The notes beneath the pieces were generated by a model. The model had not been told where the DNA came from. It worked only from the letters and a program-made list of their open reading frames with translations, and did no database searches. This document shows positions 6,303 to 7,353 of a stretch of 7,353 nt of DNA, one piece after another. Made by a program: the position numbers and the translations under genes. Each line of letters opens with the position of its first letter. Positions within the stretch are counted from its first letter, which is position 1. Source of the stretch: an uncultured Lachnospiraceae bacterium (GTDB lineage Bacteria; Bacillota; Clostridia; Lachnospirales; Lachnospiraceae); contig CACZSE010000208.1 in the NCBI GenBank assembly GCA_902783735.1, forward strand, positions 1 through 7,353, written 5' to 3'.

Positions 6303-7075
6303 AGAAGATAATTTGCGTATTGACAATAGCTATGGCAGGTTTGGCATTACAGGGGTGTGCAGGTATGGCGATACCTGATATGACACCGGATGAGGAAAAA
6401 CTTGTTGCCGAATATGCAGCCGGTTTACTTCTTAAATATGACGACTCTTTTGAAAACGGCATTTTGAGTGAAGAGCAGCTTGCAAAGGCTAAAGAAAAAG
6501 AACGCATTCAAAGAGAAAGAGACGAAAAAAGCAGGCGTCTGGCCGAAGAATATCTGCAAAAGACCGAAGCAGCCGAAAAAGAATCTTCTTCAAAAGATAA
6601 GAAGAATAAGGATAAGAACGATTCGGACGAAAGTGCGCAAAAGGCAATCGAGACGATCGACAGACAGGGAGTCGGAAACTTTCTGGGAATGGAAGGACTC
6701 AGTGTGGAATATGACGGATACAGAAAGGTTAAGTCTTATCCTGAGTCGGGAAACTATGCATTTTCGGTGGATGCCGCAAACGGCAAGGAACTTGTATTGG
6801 CGGATATGACACTTTCGAATGTTACAACAGATGATGTGCAGGTAGATATGTTCAACAACAGCGCAACATTTAATCTGGTTTTGTCTGACGGAAGCAGAGT
6901 ACCGTGCAGTTCAACTCTTTTGCTTGATGATTTTTCTATATATAAGGATACGGTATCGGCAGGAGCAAAGGTAAATACTATCCTTTTATTTGAAGTCAAT
7001 GAAAATGTATCTTTGGAAGGAGCATATATAGATATTAAGGACAATGACAGACAGGGAAACCTGATGTTGAATTAG
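6299..7075 (+). CDS. cell-surface lipoprotein with charged helical linker and DUF4352-like beta domain
   Basis: This 258-residue protein has a type II signal peptide: MKK, a hydrophobic core, then lipobox L17-Q-G-C20, so C20 would be lipidated and the protein anchored on the outer face of the membrane. Residues about 28-50 form a short helix (EEKLVAEYAAGLLLKYD). Residues 56-118 are extremely charged (runs of E, K, R, D) and probably form a long helix or flexible spacer. Residues about 125-258 alternate hydrophobic and polar residues as in a beta sandwich; the order of segments (LVLADMTLSN, then LSDGSRVP, then SAGAKVNTILLFEV) resembles DUF4352 Ig-like lipoprotein domains. That assignment is tentative. 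The start overlaps the kinase stop by 4 bases, with GGAG (6284-6287) upstream, and an intrinsic terminator follows. It is probably an accessory, ligand-binding or output component of the kinase system. Confidence 0.9.
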   Translation: MKKIICVLTIAMAGLALQGCAGMAIPDMTPDEEKLVAEYAAGLLLKYDDSFENGILSEEQLAKAKEKERIQRERDEKSRRLAEEYLQKTEAAEKESSSKDKKNKDKNDSDESAQKAIETIDRQGVGNFLGMEGLSVEYDGYRKVKSYPESGNYAFSVDAANGKELVLADMTLSNVTTDDVQVDMFNNSATFNLVLSDGSRVPCSSTLLLDDFSIYKDTVSAGAKVNTILLFEVNENVSLEGAYIDIKDNDRQGNLMLN

Positions 7076-7096
7076 AAAAGCGAACTTAAAGAGGTG

Positions 7097-7139
7097 AAAA
7101 AGGTGAAGCCTGCATTTGCAGACATCACCTTTATTTTTT
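7097..7139 (+). terminator. intrinsic terminator of the PilZ-to-lipoprotein operon
   Basis: AAAGGTGA (7099-7106) pairs perfectly with TCACCTTT (7125-7132). After a 3x3 internal loop, CTGC (7110-7113) pairs with GCAG (7118-7121) around ATTT. The right arm runs into TTTATTTTTTA (7130-7140), a good U-tract. It begins about 22 bases after the lipoprotein stop and marks the operon end. The upstream A-run also gives it some capacity in the reverse direction. Confidence 0.85.
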
Positions 7140-7177
7140 ACTGTTAGAGCTGCTAAAAATGCGCAAAAACAATGGCT

Positions 7178-7242
7178 GAAAAAATTTTTGAAAAAAAATC
7201 AAAATTATGCTTGACGAAGTCAAAAGCAAGTGATAATATAAT
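7178..7242 (+). promoter_or_regulatory. strong sigma-A-type promoter with UP-like A/T tracts
   Basis: TTGACG (7211-7216) is a 5-of-6 match to the -35 consensus. Downstream, TGATAATATAAT offers GATAAT (7232-7237, 15-base spacer), TAATAT (7234-7239, 17-base spacer) or a perfect TATAAT (7237-7242, 20-base spacer), so the exact -10 is uncertain. Just upstream, 7178-7207 holds alternating A and T tracts (AAAAAATTTTTGAAAAAAAA) positioned like an UP element for the RNA polymerase alpha subunit. The -35 overlaps a TTGAC-GAA-GTCAA inverted repeat (7211-7223). The arrangement is typical of rRNA or other very strong promoters. Confidence 0.7.
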
Positions 7243-7353
7243 CAAGCACGCTAAATGAAGCGAGCAACAAAACAACAATGAACTTTGACAATAAAACAGC
7301 AATGCAACCCTGAAAATTCCAAGTAAATGGTAGTAAGTTTGACCATGAGGAAA
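7243..7353 (+). other. probable rRNA operon leader with boxA-like antitermination site
   Basis: No reading frame or ribosome binding site of note follows the promoter. TGAACTTTGACAATAAAAC (7279-7297) resembles the boxA element of Firmicutes rRNA leaders (CTTTGA followed by an A-rich tail), the site where NusB/NusE bind for antitermination. ATGG (7327-7330) can pair weakly with CCAT (7343-7346). I infer the leader of an rRNA operon whose 16S gene starts beyond the window; no mature rRNA sequence is recognisable inside it. It could also be the untranslated leader of another highly expressed gene. Confidence 0.45.

Noticed and set aside
5883..6326. Minus-strand open frame of 147 codons across the kinase/lipoprotein junction
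   Set aside because: It overlaps two well-supported genes and has no recognisable motif; it is an antisense shadow.
6468..6809. Plus-strand 113-codon frame within the lipoprotein gene
   Set aside because: It is a frame-shifted reading of the A-rich charged linker, giving an improbable Lys/Arg-rich protein.
7081..7106. Small gene starting near the AAAGAGGTG ribosome-binding-like sequence after the lipoprotein
   Set aside because: GAGGTGAAAAAGGTG looks like a ribosome binding site plus GTG, but the bases form the left arm of the terminator and no conserved peptide follows.

Overview
The window looks like part of an AT-rich, Gram-positive, motile anaerobe of the Clostridia, most likely a Lachnospiraceae member of the Butyrivibrio/Roseburia type. 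The reasons are strong AGGAGG-type ribosome binding sites, roughly 40% GC coding sequence, short gaps and stop/start overlaps between genes, a Firmicutes-style chemoreceptor, and a lipobox protein paired with a two-component system. The family-level assignment is an inference from style and was not checked by a search.

Layout. Bases 1-130 hold a GC-rich (about 71% over 1-120), strongly self-complementary repeat that ends in a T-run. A truncated second copy (131-180, 49 of 50 bases identical to 1-50) follows at once and runs into the ribosome binding site of a Nudix hydrolase gene (186-656). A 164-base intergenic region with two inverted repeats leads to a methyl-accepting chemotaxis protein with a dCache sensor (821-2836). 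After 38 bases comes a tightly packed group on the same strand: a YcgR-like PilZ protein (2875-3576), a single-pass membrane protein of unknown family (3573-4139), an OmpR-type response regulator (4126-4800), its histidine kinase (4806-6302) and a lipoprotein with a probable DUF4352-like beta domain (6299-7075). An intrinsic terminator at 7097-7139 closes the group. The last 200 bases hold an A/T-tract (UP-like) promoter and a boxA-like sequence, which together resemble the leader of a ribosomal RNA operon whose 16S gene would lie beyond the window.

How the genes may work together. The group from PilZ to lipoprotein is bound by overlaps of 4, 14 and 4 bases and one 5-base gap, so co-transcription and translational coupling are likely. 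It joins a c-di-GMP receptor, a membrane protein with a cytoplasmic head and an external coiled coil, a phosphorelay and a surface lipoprotein. That suggests an envelope- or motility-related signalling module, possibly together with the upstream chemoreceptor. The component families are known; the combination and the unknown membrane protein are the most interesting content. Both ends of the window lie in sequence likely to be multicopy, so the window may be a whole draft-assembly contig.
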